From Aliiroseovarius sp. S1339 (GTDB lineage Bacteria; Pseudomonadota; Alphaproteobacteria; Rhodobacterales; Rhodobacteraceae): DNA of 64,000 nucleotides. The position numbers and the translations under genes were made by a program. The notes under the pieces were generated by a model, which saw nothing but the letters and a program-made list of their open reading frames with translations, was not told the origin of the DNA and did no database searches. Shown here piece by piece: positions 36,129-45,397 of the stretch (position 1 is its first letter; every line of letters begins with the position of its first letter). Location of the stretch: contig NZ_JALPQG010000004.1 of NCBI RefSeq assembly GCF_023195695.1, forward strand, positions 62,001-126,000. Reading direction: 5' to 3'.

Positions 36129-37240
36129 CAGAATGGTCCGCCTTCCAAAACACCGTCCGCAGACATCTGCGAATAAAGGATGCCCTCGCGCAGGCCGCGA
36201 TCCGCCACGCTGAGCCGATCCGTCGGCCAGACGCGCAATAATGCTTGTAAGATCGCAGCGCCAGACATGATCAGAGATTGCCGATCGCGCCCGATATGCG
36301 AATTCATCCGCCGCCCCTGCGGGCCAAGCGCCAGATAGCCCTGAATCACCCGCTCGATCTGGTCCGAGGTCATGCGCAGCCCATCCACCTTGGTGCGGTC
36401 ATAGCGGCGCAGGCCCAGATGAGTTGCCGCCACGGTCGTCACGGTGCCGGATGTGCCGATGATCTGAAACCCTTCACGGGGCGGTTCATGGTGGAACGGG
36501 CTGAAGCCTGCCAGTTGTTCTTCAAAATGCACGGACATCAGCGCATAGCGGCCCGCGTCATCCTCTACGTCATCAAACATCTCACGCAGGGTGGCGACGC
36601 CCAAAGGCACCGAAATCCAATCCACCACGCTGGCGGCGGGAAAATCGCTGACCCCACCGATAAAGCCGCGCCCCATCCGCATGATGGATCGCGGGCGCTC
36701 CAACGGCGGCACCTTGGACAGATCAAGCCACACAAGCTCGGTCGAACCGCCGCCAATATCGACGACCAAAAGCTGTTCGGTCTTGGTGGACACAAGCGGC
36801 GCACAGGACACGACGGCAAGGCGCGCTTCTTCTTCGGGCTTGATGATCTCAAGGTCCAAGCCGGTTTCACGCCGGATATAGGCCATGAAGCTCTTGCCGT
36901 TAGACGCACGCCGACAGGCTTCCGTCGCCACAAGGCGCATCCGCTGCACGTCGTGCTTGATCAGCTTTTTACGGCAAATCCGTAGCGCTTGGACTGTGCG
37001 TGACATTGACGACCGACTTAGCCGGCCCGAGGCTTCTAGCCCATTGCCCAACTGAACTGATTTCGAAAAGCTGTCCACGACATGAAACTGGCTTCCCTTC
37101 GGTTGGGCAACCAGCATACGACAACTGTTTGTTCCGAGGTCCAGCGCCGCATACAGGCCTGCTGGGTCCACGGGTGACGGCGCGGGGGTATCGACCGCTA
37201 TTGGGAACGCGCCCGCACCATTGGGACGCTTGGGCGCCAT
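36128..37240 (-). CDS. Ppx/GppA family phosphatase
   Basis: 370 residues of the sugar-kinase/Hsp70 fold. [17 protein letters not shown] is the first phosphate loop, [13 protein letters not shown] the second, and [12 protein letters not shown] the adenosine-region motif. Members hydrolyse polyphosphate or pppGpp. The protein is the short (single core, ~370 aa) form, lacking the HD domain, so the substrate is uncertain. It is co-transcribed with rlmE. Confidence 0.88.
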   Translation of the reverse strand: MAPKRPNGAGAFPIAVDTPAPSPVDPAGLYAALDLGTNSCRMLVAQPKGSQFHVVDSFSKSVQLGNGLEASGRLSRSSMSRTVQALRICRKKLIKHDVQRMRLVATEACRRASNGKSFMAYIRRETGLDLEIIKPEEEARLAVVSCAPLVSTKTEQLLVVDIGGGSTELVWLDLSKVPPLERPRSIMRMGRGFIGGVSDFPAASVVDWISVPLGVATLREMFDDVEDDAGRYALMSVHFEEQLAGFSPFHHEPPREGFQIIGTSGTVTTVAATHLGLRRYDRTKVDGLRMTSDQIERVIQGYLALGPQGRRMNSHIGRDRQSLIMSGAAILQALLRVWPTDRLSVADRGLREGILYSQMSADGVLEGGPF

Positions 37241-37518
37241 AGGTCACGCCCTCCATTTCAAGTTAGCTCAAAGATAGGGCCGCACAGGGTCGCTGACAAT
37301 CCCTTCACTGCATCTTGAACGCAGAAACTCATTGTCGCACATAATCATCTTGAGAAGTTTTCAGTTTCGCACCCGTGGCCCCGCCCGTGCTTTTCGCGTA
37401 TCCCACAAACGCCAATCAGATCGGTGCGCGTCGCTTGTGACATGCGTGGTGTCGAAAAACGACGCAGGGAAACCCCAACCCCCGCGTAGAAACAGCAAAG
37501 CGGAGGAGGAAGAATCGC

Positions 37519-37815
37519 ATGCCAGACGTGACCATCGTTTACTGGAGGGACATTCCCGCCCAGATCATCGTCGGCAAAGGGCGTCGTGGGTCCAAAGCCC
37601 CCCTGCCTGAGCGGTTCGAACAAGCCATCGACCGGGCCGCCATGAAGGTGAACGCGAAAGACAGCGATGCCTATCTGGCGGAATGGCGCAAGGCCGCCCC
37701 CTATTCCGTGGACGGAGACCCGCAAGAGATCGCGGCGGCTGAAGCGGCCCGGATCGACGCAGAATATGACAAAGAGCGCCTGATCGCTCTGATTGGCAAC
37801 GACGGATGGGCGTAA
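37519..37815 (+). CDS. Virulence_fact (PF13769) small protein
   Basis: 98 residues starting MPDVTIVYWRDIPAQIIVGK, then FEQAIDRAAMKVNAKDSDAY, the pattern of the PF13769 family that is annotated 'virulence factor' but widespread in free-living Rhodobacterales. Here it begins a run with MetF-like and methyl-H4folate:corrinoid methyltransferase genes. A role in one-carbon or methionine metabolism is thus likelier than virulence. It has GGAGGAGG before the start. Confidence 0.8.
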   Translation: MPDVTIVYWRDIPAQIIVGKGRRGSKAPLPERFEQAIDRAAMKVNAKDSDAYLAEWRKAAPYSVDGDPQEIAAAEAARIDAEYDKERLIALIGNDGWA

Positions 37816-37841
37816 GCCTGTCCCGCATAAAGGAGGCAGCC

Positions 37842-38780
37842 ATGGCGCTGTTGAACTTCCGCAGAAAGCCGACCGAAGGTCAGGCCACGCCCACGTCCCC
37901 CGCACTTCAGGACTTCCTGAAGGGCTATTCGATTGAGGTGATGCCCCGCACCGCCGAGAAGGTCGAGGATTTCCGCGACCTGCTGCCCGACGGCACGCGC
38001 GTCTATATCGCCCATATCGACGGCACCCCGATTGACGAGATGGTCGCCACCGCCAAACGCATCAACGCCGAAGGCTTCGAGGTCATGCCGCACTTCCCCG
38101 CGCGCATCATCAAGGATGAAGCCACGCTGGCCGACTGGATCGCCCGCTATCAGGGTGAAGCGAATGTGAAGCAAGCCCTGCTGCTGGCCGGTGGCGTGGA
38201 AAAGCCGCATGGCGATTTCGACAGCTCGATGCAGTTGCTTGAAACCGGCCTGTTCGACAAGGCAGGCTTCACCCAGTTGAACGTCGCCGGTCACCCGGAA
38301 GGCAACCGCGATATCGACCCGGACGGATCGCGCAAGAACGTCATGGAAGCCGTTCTTTGGAAACAGAAATTCTCGGAGCGCACCGACGCCAAGATGGCCT
38401 TGGCCACACAGTTCGCCTTCGAAGCCAAGCCGATCATCAAATGGGCCGACGGGCTGAAGGAAGCCGGTGTCGACCTACCGATCCATATCGGCATCGCGGG
38501 CCCTGCCAAATTGCAAACGCTGATCAAGTTCGCCATCGCCTGCGGTGTCGGTCCCTCGTTGAAAGTACTGCAAAAGCGCGCGATGGATGTGACCAAACTG
38601 CTTCTGCCCTATGAGCCGACAGACGTTCTGAACGAACTGGCCAACCACAAGGCGGCCAATCCCGACTTCAACATCACTCAGGTGCATTTTTTCCCGCTGG
38701 GCGGGATCAAGACCAATGCCAACTGGGCCATCGAAAATGGCGGGGAAAACACCGCCCCAGTCAATGTGACCAAAGGATAA
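37842..38780 (+). CDS. metF: Methylenetetrahydrofolate reductase (MetF-like)
   Basis: 312 residues of the FAD-dependent TIM-barrel reductase family. SIEVMPRTAEKVEDFRDLL, LLLAGGVEKPHGDF, LNVAGHPEGNRDI and DLPIHIGIAGPAKLQTLIKF match the divergent alphaproteobacterial MetF-like group. It should reduce 5,10-methylene-H4folate to 5-methyl-H4folate. The product is the substrate of the methyltransferase encoded three bases downstream, so the order is metabolically coherent. ATG 37842 follows AAAGGAGG. Confidence 0.85.
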   Translation: MALLNFRRKPTEGQATPTSPALQDFLKGYSIEVMPRTAEKVEDFRDLLPDGTRVYIAHIDGTPIDEMVATAKRINAEGFEVMPHFPARIIKDEATLADWIARYQGEANVKQALLLAGGVEKPHGDFDSSMQLLETGLFDKAGFTQLNVAGHPEGNRDIDPDGSRKNVMEAVLWKQKFSERTDAKMALATQFAFEAKPIIKWADGLKEAGVDLPIHIGIAGPAKLQTLIKFAIACGVGPSLKVLQKRAMDVTKLLLPYEPTDVLNELANHKAANPDFNITQVHFFPLGGIKTNANWAIENGGENTAPVNVTKG

Positions 38781-38783
38781 AGA

Positions 38784-39857
38784 ATGACCCGTACCATCGT
38801 TGAATCGCAAACGAAAACTGCCATTATCGGCTTTGACCAACCGTTCTGCGTGATTGGCGAACGCATCAACCCGACCGGGCGCAAAGTTCTGAACGCAGAA
38901 CTGGAAGCGGGCGATTTCAGCCGCGTTCAAAGCGACGCATTGGCACAGGTTGCGGCGGGTGCAACGGTGCTGGACATCAACTCGGGCGCGGTGTTTTCCA
39001 ACAAGATGGCCGAAGACCCGCGCTATGCGGATAACAACTTCGTTGAACCGGACCTGATGCGCCAACTGGTTGAAACCGTGCAGGCCGTGACCGATTGCCC
39101 GCTGTGTATCGACAGCTCGGTTCCCGGCGCGCTTGAGGCTGGGTTGAAAGCCGCCAATGGCCGCCCCCTTCTGAACTCGGTCACCGGTGAAGAAGAGCGG
39201 CTGGAATTGGTTCTACCGCTGGTCAAGAAATACAACGTGCCGGTTGTTGCAATCTCGAACGACGACACGGGAATTTCCGAAGACCCGGATGTGCGCTTTG
39301 CGGTGGCCAAGAAAATCGTTGAGCGTGCTGCAGATTTTGGCATCCCGGCGCATGACATCGTGGTGGACCCGCTGGTCATGCCAATCGGTGCGATGGGCAC
39401 GGCTGGCCTTCAGGTCTTCGCCCTTGTGCGTCGCTTGCGCGAAGAATTGGGTGTGAATACGACCTGCGGAGCGTCCAACATCTCGTTCGGCCTGCCGAAC
39501 CGCCACGGCATCAATAACGCGTTCTTGCCGATGGCGATGGGTGCGGGCATGACGTCTGCGATCATGAACCCGGTCGCCCTGCCCGTCGGCCCCAAGAAAC
39601 TGGCTGAAAAGAAAGCTGAAGTGGAAGCCAAAGGTATCGCAATCCCGGCCGACATGGATGACGAAACCTTCTGCCAATTGTTTGGTCTTGGTTCGACCCT
39701 ACCGAAGGCTGGCAAGGAAATGGAAGCAATCCGCGCCGCCAACTTCCTGACCAACAACGATGACGGCGGGGCCGAGTGGATCAAGTTCAACTCGGTCAAT
39801 GCAGGCGCCGCAGGCGCAGCTGGCGGTCGTCGTGGCGGACGTCGTCGCCGGGGTTAA
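38784..39857 (+). CDS. Methyltetrahydrofolate:corrinoid methyltransferase (pterin-binding part of split methionine synthase)
   Basis: 357 residues with a pterin-binding TIM barrel. VIGERINPTGRK, TVLDINSGA, CIDSSVPGALEAGLKA, LNSVTGEEERL and the late TTCGASNISFGLPNR are the landmarks also found in MtrH/MeTr proteins and the folate module of MetH. In Rhodobacterales methionine synthase is split, and this type of protein supplies the folate half. The B12 and homocysteine parts are not in the window. The C-terminus ends in an unusual Gly/Arg tail (GGRRGGRRRRG) that is also seen on the RamA-like protein at 41841. Confidence 0.88.
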   Translation: MTRTIVESQTKTAIIGFDQPFCVIGERINPTGRKVLNAELEAGDFSRVQSDALAQVAAGATVLDINSGAVFSNKMAEDPRYADNNFVEPDLMRQLVETVQAVTDCPLCIDSSVPGALEAGLKAANGRPLLNSVTGEEERLELVLPLVKKYNVPVVAISNDDTGISEDPDVRFAVAKKIVERAADFGIPAHDIVVDPLVMPIGAMGTAGLQVFALVRRLREELGVNTTCGASNISFGLPNRHGINNAFLPMAMGAGMTSAIMNPVALPVGPKKLAEKKAEVEAKGIAIPADMDDETFCQLFGLGSTLPKAGKEMEAIRAANFLTNNDDGGAEWIKFNSVNAGAAGAAGGRRGGRRRRG

Positions 39858-39882
39858 CCTCTCCTCACCTCCAATCACAGAC

Positions 39883-39912
39883 AAAAAAGCTCGCCATGCG
39901 CGGGCTTTTTTT
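39883..39912 (+). terminator. Rho-independent terminator after the one-carbon operon
   Basis: AAAAAAGC-tCGC-cat-GCG-gGCTTTTTTT forms a GC-core stem with flanking A and T runs, 25 bases after the methyltransferase stop on the same strand. Confidence 0.8.
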
Positions 39913-40018
39913 GCTGGAGAAGTCGTTGGGCGCTGCTGACCCGGTTGGTGTTATCTGCTAAGCTTACTGGATTGAGCGGGTCCTGCATTCAGGCGTCACA
40001 CCAAAGGAGGGTGAATCC

Positions 40019-40327
40019 ATGATTGTGAGGATATTTCAGGTTGTTACACGGCCCGGAAAGGAAGAGGCGTTCAGCAAGTTTTTCCACGACACCGCAATTC
40101 CATTGATGAAAAGGACGAAAGGACTTGTCCATGTGATCCCAGGCGCACCGCTTGCTGACACACCCAGAGAGTTCAGTTTCGTCATGGTATGGGAGGATAT
40201 CGAGGCGCTAAAAGCCTTTGTCGGCGACGATATTACCAGCCCTCATGTCGACCCGATGGAGGCCGAACTGGTTGAATCACGGTCCATCAAACACTATCAG
40301 TTTGTTGAAACTGAAGTTCTGTTATAA
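40019..40327 (+). CDS. ABM-domain monooxygenase-like protein
   Basis: 102 residues of the antibiotic-biosynthesis-monooxygenase (dimeric alpha+beta barrel) fold. MIVRIFQVVTRPGKEEAFSK and FSFVMVWEDIEALKAFVGDD are typical strands and helix. Members range from quinol oxygenases to heme-degrading and stress proteins. A strong AAAGGAGGGTG precedes the start. It is monocistronic between two terminator-like regions. The specific reaction is unknown. Confidence 0.75.
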   Translation: MIVRIFQVVTRPGKEEAFSKFFHDTAIPLMKRTKGLVHVIPGAPLADTPREFSFVMVWEDIEALKAFVGDDITSPHVDPMEAELVESRSIKHYQFVETEVLL

Positions 40328-40524
40328 TGATTTATCAACCCATTACGTACGTTCTTTAATGTCTGTTTCTAGCGGCTGTCGAACGGTGCAGCACTGAATG
40401 CGGTAAAGGAGGTGCAGAAATCCTCCTCCTTCCCCTTGGTTAAATGCTGTAATTGACTCACCTCAAAGTCATCGCGAAATGCGACCTCTACGCAGAGCCT
40501 GTGCAAACAGGAAAGGACAGGCCG

Positions 40525-41745
40525 ATGAGCGCGCCGCTTGAAGACATCACCATCCTCGATCTGACCCATGTATTGGCTGGCCCCTATTGCTCGATGATCC
40601 TGTCTGATCTGGGTGCGAAGGTCATCAAGGTCGAACAGCCCGGCACCGGGGATGACACCCGTCATTTTCCACCGTTTCGCGATGGGCACAGCGCTTACTT
40701 CGCCACCATTAACCGTAACAAGCAATCCATCGCCCTGGACTTGAAAGACGACGCGGATCGCGCTGTTTTTGAACGGCTTTTAAGTCACGTAGATGTAGTG
40801 ATGGAAAACTTCCGCCCCGGCGTGATGGAACGTTTGGGCTATGGCTGGGACAGCCTCAGCGAGGAATATCCGCATCTGATCTATGGCGCGGTATCCGGCT
40901 TTGGGCATACCGGCCCCGACTCGCAACGCCCGGCTTATGACATGGTTGTGCAGGCGCGTGGTGGCGTCATGTCGATAACCGGCGAAAAGAACCGCGATCC
41001 CGTGCGGGTTGGTGCCTCGGTCGGTGATATCGTGGCGGGCATGTTTCTGGGCCACGGGCTTCTGGCGGCGCTATATCAACGCCAACGCACCGGGCGCGGG
41101 CAGCAGGTCGATGTTGCGATGCTGGACAGCCAGCTTGCCATTTTGGAACACGCCGTTGCAATCACCAGTGAAACTGGTGTTCCCCCCGGCCCGTCTGGCG
41201 CGCGCCACCCCTCGATCGCGCCGTTCGAAGCGTTTCACACCGCCGATGGTCTGCTGGTCATCGCCTGCGGCAACGACACGTTGTTTGCAAAGTTTTGCGG
41301 GGTAATCGGCAAGCCAAAATGGGCGAAATGGCCCCAGTTCGCGACCAACCTAGCCCGGTGCGAGAACGTCATGCTGCTGCGCCGCAAGATCGAGACGGTG
41401 ACACTTGCCCATCCGCGCGCGCATTGGATCAAGCTGTTCACCGAGGCTGGTATCCCCTGCGCCCCGATCCAAAACGTGGCCGAGGCGATGCGGGATCCGC
41501 AAATCCTGGCCCGCAACATGGTCGTGGACATGCCCGCCCCCGATGGCAAGACACCGTTCCTTGCAGCGGGCAATCCGATCAAGATGACCGGTCTGGAGGA
41601 TATGGTGTCGCCCGGCCCCGCGCCTCTGCTGGATGGAGATCGCGATCAGATTTTAGCTTGGCTTGAACAGCAGGACAGCAAAACGCGACCTGAAAACCAG
41701 CCGGACAACGTGCAATCACCGCCCGTTTCTGCCCGTTCTGCTTAA
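40525..41745 (+). CDS. Family III CoA-transferase (CaiB/BaiF)
   Basis: 406 residues. LDLTHVLAGPYCSMILSDLG and ENFRPGVMERLGYG are canonical class III motifs; the catalytic aspartate is expected in the YDMVVQARGG region. The fold is an interlocked dimer that moves CoA between carboxylic acids (formyl-CoA:oxalate, carnitine or succinyl-CoA type). The acceptor cannot be named. ATG 40525 follows AAAGGACAGG. The C-terminal 20 residues are a non-conserved Gln/Pro-rich tail. Confidence 0.85.
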   Translation: MSAPLEDITILDLTHVLAGPYCSMILSDLGAKVIKVEQPGTGDDTRHFPPFRDGHSAYFATINRNKQSIALDLKDDADRAVFERLLSHVDVVMENFRPGVMERLGYGWDSLSEEYPHLIYGAVSGFGHTGPDSQRPAYDMVVQARGGVMSITGEKNRDPVRVGASVGDIVAGMFLGHGLLAALYQRQRTGRGQQVDVAMLDSQLAILEHAVAITSETGVPPGPSGARHPSIAPFEAFHTADGLLVIACGNDTLFAKFCGVIGKPKWAKWPQFATNLARCENVMLLRRKIETVTLAHPRAHWIKLFTEAGIPCAPIQNVAEAMRDPQILARNMVVDMPAPDGKTPFLAAGNPIKMTGLEDMVSPGPAPLLDGDRDQILAWLEQQDSKTRPENQPDNVQSPPVSARSA

Positions 41746-41840
41746 AAAAGACGTTTTGCGCCCGAAGATGACGCAGGCAGGCATTGCGCCTGACTGTGCC
41801 TTTCGTAGATTGGGCAAAATTCAGCAAGGAAGACGCGCGC

Positions 41841-43883
41841 ATGTCACAGGATCCTTTGGTCATATTCACCCCGTCCGGCAAACGGGGCCGGTTTGCTGTG
41901 GGCACCCCCATTTTGACCGCTGCTCGTCAGCTTGGCGTCGATCTGGATAGCGTCTGCGGCGGACGCGGGATTTGTTCGAAATGCCAGATCACCCCCAGCT
42001 ATGGCGAGTTTTCGAAACACGGCGTCACCGTGGCCGAGGATGCATTGTCCGAGTGGAACAAAGTCGAGCAGCGCTATGACGACATTCGCGGTCTGCCCAA
42101 GGGGCGCCGTCTGGGCTGTCAGGCCACCGTGCAGGGCGATGTGGTCATCGACGTGCCGCCCGAAAGCCAGGTGCACAAGCAAGTGGTGCGCAAACGGGCC
42201 GAGGCGCGCGACATCACGCTCGATCCATTGGTAAAGCTGTTTTATGTCGCGGTGGAAGAACCCGATATGCACGAACCATCGGGCGATCTGGAGCGTCTAG
42301 TTCAAGCCCTGAAAGACCAATGGGAACTGGAAGATGTGAAGGCCGATCTGCACATCCTGCAATCCATGCAGCCGGTCCTGCGCAAAGGCGACTGGAAGGT
42401 CACCGTCGCGGTGCACTTGGGCGATGATGAAAACCCGCCCCGGATCATGCATCTGTGGCCCGGTTATTTCGACGGCGCAATCTATGGGGTCGCAATAGAC
42501 CTTGGCTCGACCACCATCGCCGCACATCTGTGCGATCTGGCGACGGGTGAAGTTGTCGCCTCGTCCGGTTTGATGAACCCGCAAATCCGGTTCGGCGAAG
42601 ACCTGATGAGCCGGGTGAGCTATTCGATGATGAACCCCTCGGGCGCGCAGGAAATGACGGATGCGGTGCGCGAGGGGCTGAACGCGCTGTTCACCCAAAT
42701 CGCCTCGGACGCCGAGATCGACAAGGGCCTGATCATGGATGTGGTCGTGGTCTGCAATCCGGTCATGCATCATTTGCTTTTGGGGATTGATCCGTTCGAA
42801 CTTGGCCAGGCCCCGTTTGCGCTTGCGACGTCCAATGCGCTTCGCCTGCGGGCGGATGATCTGGACCTATCGATCCACCATTCGGCAAGGGTCTATCTGC
42901 TGCCTTGTATTGCGGGTCATGTGGGTGCGGATGCGGCCGCCGTGGCGCTGTCTGAAGCGCCCGACAAGTCCGACGACCTTGTGTTGGTGGTCGATGTCGG
43001 CACCAATGCCGAGATCCTGCTGGGCGACAAAACCGGCGTGATGGCGTGTTCCTCGCCCACCGGCCCCGCCTTCGAAGGCGCGCAGATCAGCGCGGGTCAA
43101 CGGGCCGCGCCCGGCGCGATTGAACGGGTCGAGATCGACCCAATCACCAAAGACCCCCGTTTCAAGGTGATCGGATCGGACCTGTGGTCTACCGAAGAAG
43201 GCTTTGACGCCGCCATTGCGACCACAGGTGTCACCGGCATTTGTGGCTCCGGCATTATCGAGGTAATTGCCGAAATGCGCATGGCCGGGCTTGTCGATGC
43301 AGGCGGGTTGATCGGATCGCCCGAGCAAACGGGCACCGACCGTTGCTTTGCCGACGGGCGCACCTATTCGTATCGCCTGTGGGATGGAGACGACGATCAG
43401 GGACCGATTGCGGTCACCAACGGCGACATTCGCGCCATCCAGATGGCCAAGGCCGCCCTGTATTCCGGCGCGCGCCTGTTGATGGACAAGCGCGGCGTTG
43501 ATGACGTGGACCGCGTGGTTCTGGCGGGGGCGTTCGGCGCGCATATCTCGTCCAAACACGCGATGGTGCTCGGGATGATCCCCGATTGCCCGCTGGAAAA
43601 GGTGACGTCGGCTGGTAACGCTGCTGGCACCGGGGCGCGTATCGCGCTTCTGAACCGTTCCGCACGCGCCGAAATCGAAGAAACCGTGCGCAATATCCTA
43701 AAGATCGAAACCGCTGTCGAGCCACGCTTTCAGGAGCATTTCGTCAATGCCTCGGCCATGCCCAACGCGGTTGAGCCATTCACCATCCTGCGAACTATTG
43801 TTCAGCTTCCCGAACCCAGCTTCAACACCGGTGGCGGCGACGGCGAAGATGGCGGACGGCGGCGCAGACGGCGGCGCGGGTGA
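41841..43883 (+). CDS. RamA-like corrinoid-protein reactivator (2Fe-2S ferredoxin + DUF4445/ASKHA)
   Basis: 680 residues. An N-terminal ferredoxin domain binds a 2Fe-2S cluster through C39/C45/C48 (CGGRGICSKC) and C93 (RLGCQATV). The rest is the DUF4445 ASKHA domain with GVAIDLGSTTIAAHL and VVDVGTNAEILLGDK as ATP-binding loops. Relatives reductively reactivate cob(II)alamin proteins, and in Rhodobacterales they support split methionine synthase, whose folate part lies 2 kb upstream. The tail EDGGRRRRRRRG mirrors that partner's tail. The start follows AAGGA, about ten bases away. Confidence 0.87.
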   Translation: MSQDPLVIFTPSGKRGRFAVGTPILTAARQLGVDLDSVCGGRGICSKCQITPSYGEFSKHGVTVAEDALSEWNKVEQRYDDIRGLPKGRRLGCQATVQGDVVIDVPPESQVHKQVVRKRAEARDITLDPLVKLFYVAVEEPDMHEPSGDLERLVQALKDQWELEDVKADLHILQSMQPVLRKGDWKVTVAVHLGDDENPPRIMHLWPGYFDGAIYGVAIDLGSTTIAAHLCDLATGEVVASSGLMNPQIRFGEDLMSRVSYSMMNPSGAQEMTDAVREGLNALFTQIASDAEIDKGLIMDVVVVCNPVMHHLLLGIDPFELGQAPFALATSNALRLRADDLDLSIHHSARVYLLPCIAGHVGADAAAVALSEAPDKSDDLVLVVDVGTNAEILLGDKTGVMACSSPTGPAFEGAQISAGQRAAPGAIERVEIDPITKDPRFKVIGSDLWSTEEGFDAAIATTGVTGICGSGIIEVIAEMRMAGLVDAGGLIGSPEQTGTDRCFADGRTYSYRLWDGDDDQGPIAVTNGDIRAIQMAKAALYSGARLLMDKRGVDDVDRVVLAGAFGAHISSKHAMVLGMIPDCPLEKVTSAGNAAGTGARIALLNRSARAEIEETVRNILKIETAVEPRFQEHFVNASAMPNAVEPFTILRTIVQLPEPSFNTGGGDGEDGGRRRRRRRG

Positions 43884-43936
43884 TCATCGCCGTTCCACTT
43901 GACGCCCCATCACCGGTGTCATAACCAAAGCGCATC

Positions 43937-44010
43937 GCGGGTGTAGCTCAATGGTAGAGCAGCAGCTTCCCAAGCTGACGACGAGGGTTCGATTCCCTTC
44001 ACCCGCTCCA
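43937..44010 (+). tRNA. tRNA-Gly (anticodon CCC)
   Basis: The gene runs from GCGGGTGTAGCTCAATGGTA to ACCCGCTCCA. The anticodon loop CTTCCCAAG gives CCC for GGG codons. Acceptor stem GCGGGTG / CACCCGC is closed, the T-loop is GTTCGATTC and CCA is encoded. Confidence 0.96.
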
Positions 44011-44072
44011 GTATTCCTGACTTTGCCGGGTGCCTATACCAGCGCAGCTGGCGCAAACGCCAGAGGCCACTC

Positions 44073-44561
44073 ATGTCCGACCCATTCGCCCATATCCCGT
44101 TGGTCACCCCCCTGAACGCCGCGCAACTGCAAAGCGTGGGAGTGCCCGGCGGCTGGAACTACGGTTTGGCCGACCGGGTCAGGTTTCACGAACTTGATGC
44201 GCTGAACCACGTCAACAACGTCGCCTATTTCCGGTGGTTTGAATCGATCCGCATCCCTTATTTCGCCCATGTTCATGTGACCAGCTATGATGAGGGCGAC
44301 CCGCAGGTCGTGCTGGCGACAAATTATGCACGCTATTTCAAGCCGCTGCATCTGGGCGACAACTATGTCATCACGGCCCGCACCAAGAGTTTTCGCAACA
44401 GCTCGTTCGTGATGGAATACGGCACCTATGTGGACGGCGAACTGATGTGCGGGTCTGAAAGCGTGATTGTGACGCTGGAACAGGACGGTGTGACCAAGCG
44501 CCCTCTGCGTGCTGACACCATCGCAGCTTTCCGGGCCGAGGGCGCCGAAGGTCCGGCGTAA
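44073..44561 (+). CDS. Acyl-CoA thioesterase (4HBT hot-dog fold)
   Basis: 162 residues. DRVRFHELDALNHVNNVAYF is the catalytic helix region of the FcbC/YbgC-like 4-hydroxybenzoyl-CoA-type thioesterases, with Asp as the general base, followed by NYARYFKPLHLGD. It hydrolyses acyl-CoA thioesters in the cytosol; chain specificity is unknown. It starts shortly after tRNA-Gly and is convergent with the TauE/SafE gene. Confidence 0.85.
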   Translation: MSDPFAHIPLVTPLNAAQLQSVGVPGGWNYGLADRVRFHELDALNHVNNVAYFRWFESIRIPYFAHVHVTSYDEGDPQVVLATNYARYFKPLHLGDNYVITARTKSFRNSSFVMEYGTYVDGELMCGSESVIVTLEQDGVTKRPLRADTIAAFRAEGAEGPA

Positions 44562-44564
44562 CGC

Positions 44565-45389
44565 TCACCCCAACAAAGCCTTGCGCAGCATGTTCAGCGC
44601 CACCAGCGTCAGGAACACCGCAAACACTCGTTTCAGCGGTTTCGGGTCCATCGCATGGGCAACTTTGACGCCGTAAGGTGTGGTGATCATCGTCATTGCC
44701 ACGACCAGCGCGAAGGCTGGCAGGTTGACCGCTCCGACAGTGAACGGCGGACGGACCTCAGGGGCTATCGACACAAGCAGGAACCCAAGCACGGACGGCA
44801 CCGCGATCAACACACCGAAGCCCGCGGCTGTCGCCACCGCATTGTGGATCGGACGACCGTGTAGCGTCATCAGCGGCACACCAAAGCTGCCGCCGCCGAT
44901 CCCCATCAGCACCGACAAAAATCCAAGCGCAGGAGAGAAAAACGCGCGACGCAATCCCGTCGGCATCACCTCGGCCAACCGCCAATTGGCGCGGCCAAGG
45001 CCCAGATACGCCCCGATCACCAACCCCAGCCCGCCAAAGATCGCCTGTAAAACAGTCGACCGCAGGCCCGAGGCAACCAGCACACCGATCACCGCCCCCA
45101 CCGCAATGCCCGGCGCCCATGTTTTCAGGATGTCCCATTCCACCGCGCCCTTGCGGTTATGCGCCATGACCGAGCGGATTGAGGTTACGATGATCGTTGC
45201 CAGTGATGTGGCCAGACAGATCTGCATCAACTGGTCAGACGCGTATCCCAACGCCGTGAACGTGTAGAAAAATGCAGGCACCAGCACGATGCCTCCGCCC
45301 ACGCCAAGAAGGCCCGCCAGAACGCCAGCGAAAGCGCCGATGACCAGCAAAAGCCCGGCCATCGGCATAAGAAGGGAAAGGTCTGGCAT
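44565..45389 (-). CDS. TauE/SafE family membrane exporter
   Basis: 274 residues with about eight membrane helices. GAFAGVLAGLLGVGGGIVLVPAFF near the N-terminus and GIGGGSFGVPLMTLHG in the second half are the duplicated TSUP-family motif (GxGGGxxxVP). Members move sulfite, sulfoacetate or other organosulfur anions. The sulfur cluster 4 kb away makes sulfite export possible, but dusA is the immediate operon partner, nine bases upstream. Confidence 0.85.
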   Translation of the reverse strand: MPDLSLLMPMAGLLLVIGAFAGVLAGLLGVGGGIVLVPAFFYTFTALGYASDQLMQICLATSLATIIVTSIRSVMAHNRKGAVEWDILKTWAPGIAVGAVIGVLVASGLRSTVLQAIFGGLGLVIGAYLGLGRANWRLAEVMPTGLRRAFFSPALGFLSVLMGIGGGSFGVPLMTLHGRPIHNAVATAAGFGVLIAVPSVLGFLLVSIAPEVRPPFTVGAVNLPAFALVVAMTMITTPYGVKVAHAMDPKPLKRVFAVFLTLVALNMLRKALLG

Positions 45390-45397
45390 GGATGGCC

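Noticed and set aside
37241-37518. Possible SAM or SAH riboswitch before the methionine-related operon
   Set aside because: I looked for SAM-II and SAM/SAH core sequences and did not find their conserved parts.
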